From Gp6-AA40 sp035649395 (GTDB lineage Bacteria > Acidobacteriota > Vicinamibacteria > Vicinamibacterales > UBA2999), in the NCBI GenBank assembly GCA_035649395.1, contig DASRJR010000255.1, positions 1-6,711 on the forward strand: DNA of 6,711 nucleotides, in the 5' to 3' direction. Each line of letters opens with the position of its first letter. Within the stretch, counting starts at the first letter, position 1. The position numbers and the translations under genes are program-made. The notes below the pieces were generated by a model that was not told where the DNA came from, did not search any database, and worked only from the letters and a program-made list of their open reading frames with translations. Shown piece by piece: positions 6,222 through 6,711 of the stretch.

Positions 6222-6409
6222 AGATTTCAGAGAAACGGTTTTACAGGAGAAACGGAGCAACGGAGCACGAACAGAGCTGTGTGCTTCGCGGCAGGCTGTG
6301 TGCGGGTGGGGCGCCGGCCGCACCCGCAGGCGACGTTTTTCAGCAGGTTCCTCTGTCCGATCTCCGTTACTCCGTTACTCCTGTTAACCGTTGCTCCGTA
6401 AGCTCCGTT
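6217..6409. repeat. Long inverted-repeat element of ACGGAG units filling a convergent intergenic region
   Basis: The left arm (6217-6276) and the reverse complement of the right arm (6351-6409) align over about 60 bases with roughly 49 matches and one gap by hand. Each arm is itself repetitive: ACGGAG recurs every 8 bases in places, for example AACGGAGCAACGGAG on the left and GGAGTAACGGAGTAAC on the right (reverse strand). The 74-nt centre holds another hairpin at 6301-6328. The element and its flanking hairpin occupy essentially all of the 218 bp between the two convergent stop codons, with the right arm ending 4 bp from one of them. It could act as a bidirectional terminator or mRNA stabiliser, or be a non-coding palindromic mobile element of the REP/MITE kind. 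No transposase and no clear target-site duplication are visible. The repeat is seen; the role is inferred. Confidence 0.85.
6301..6340 (+). terminator. Central GC-rich hairpin followed by T5 (possible terminator)
   Basis: TGCGGGTG (6301-6308) pairs perfectly with CACCCGCA (6321-6328) around a 12-nt loop, and TTTTT follows at 6336-6340. The 7-nt gap between stem and T-tract is longer than in a classical intrinsic terminator. It could end plus-strand transcripts from the hydrolase gene. Confidence 0.35.
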
Positions 6410-6413
6410 CCAA

Positions 6414-6711
6414 TCAGTCTTCGTCCGCCGGCGGACCCCCAGCCTTGGAGACGTCTTCCGACTTCACCTTGTCGATGTTGAACTTGCCGGCGGCTGCCGT
6501 CATCTTCTGCATCACCTCGTCGAAGTCGAAGCTGGTCGCCTTGGAGAAGCGGATCGGGTTGATTCGAGCCACCACGAACGGCCGCAGATACGGACTCACC
6601 ATTCCACGCGCTTTCAGCTTGTCGACGATCGCCGTGACGCGATCGTCGATGGCGAGGACGACGCCGGCCCGCCGCTCACGCTCGGCGACCGCTTTCGCCA
6701 GCGGCTTGTCG
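6414..6711 (-). CDS. C-terminal 98 residues of a charged protein, possibly ParB-like; N-terminus outside window
   Basis: An open frame enters from the right edge and stops with TGA at 6416-6414. The visible part begins DKPLAKAVAERERRAGVVLAI, continues through VTAIVDKLKARG and SPYLRPFVVARINPIRF, then FDFDEVMQKMTAAAGKFNIDKVK, and ends SEDVSKAGGPPADED. It is rich in Lys, Arg, Asp and Glu, with amphipathic helices and no membrane segment. The SPYL..FVVARINP..F and DKVK..D...AGGPP pattern reminds me of the C-terminal part of ParB/Spo0J-like nucleoid or plasmid partition proteins, but the diagnostic ParB domain lies outside the window, so this is only a suggestion. The ATG at 6602 is internal, because the frame stays open and the conserved-looking sequence continues upstream of it. 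The gene converges with the hydrolase; its stop codon nearly touches the inverted-repeat element. Confidence 0.7.
   Translation of the reverse strand, partial: DKPLAKAVAERERRAGVVLAIDDRVTAIVDKLKARGMVSPYLRPFVVARINPIRFSKATSFDFDEVMQKMTAAAGKFNIDKVKSEDVSKAGGPPADED

Noticed and set aside
6217..6409. CRISPR array
   Set aside because: The repeat units are only 6-8 bp, contiguous or irregularly spaced, and arranged as inverted arms rather than regular direct repeats with unique spacers.
6203..6481. 92-residue plus-strand open frame across the convergent intergenic region
   Set aside because: It is built from the inverted repeat and runs antisense into the minus-strand gene; no ribosome binding site or domain.

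Overview
The window is GC-rich and gene-dense. It carries a complete-looking winged-helix/TPR regulator next to an unusually long FtsX/MacB-type permease with no ATPase beside it. This permease architecture (the 'ADOP' or duplicated orphan permease group) together with a CadC-like wHTH-TPR regulator is typical of Acidobacteriota, especially soil lineages such as Vicinamibacteria. That placement is inference from family knowledge; no rRNA or marker gene is present to confirm it.

Layout, left to right: (1) 1-2261, minus strand: an ADOP permease missing only its extreme C-terminus, cut by the window edge. (2) 2291-2357: a GC-rich imperfect palindrome built from AGGCC-type heptamers, filling the gap to (3) 2359-3693, minus strand: a 444-residue regulator with an N-terminal DNA-binding domain and a TPR C-terminus. 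(4) 3694-3777: a short divergent promoter region with two small dyads. (5) 3778-4245, plus: a 155-residue SnoaL/DUF4440 (NTF2-like) protein with a perfect ribosome binding site. (6) 4250-4712, plus: the remains of a nucleotidyltransferase, intact over the catalytic N-terminus, then broken by an out-of-frame deletion and lacking its C-terminus. (7) 4742-4895: a probable promoter and an unusually structured leader. (8) 4900-6195, plus: a two-domain acyl-CoA thioesterase/BAAT-family hydrolase with a Ser-Asp-His triad. (9) 6196-6413: a convergent intergenic region entirely occupied by an inverted-repeat element made of ACGGAG units. (10) 6414-6711, minus: the C-terminal 98 residues of a protein that may be ParB-like.

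The regulator and permease are co-directional and 97 bp apart, so they plausibly form a regulator-transporter unit separated by a palindrome that may attenuate read-through. The three plus-strand genes look like unrelated accessory metabolism: a small NTF2-fold protein, a decaying nucleotidyltransferase and a hydrolase with its own promoter. No complete multi-gene defence or biosynthetic system is visible. The most unusual material is non-coding: two intergenic palindromes with the same design principle (long inverted arms made of 7-8 bp units) that abut stop codons, and a leader with competing hairpins. No tRNA, rRNA, CRISPR array, transposase or integrase was seen.
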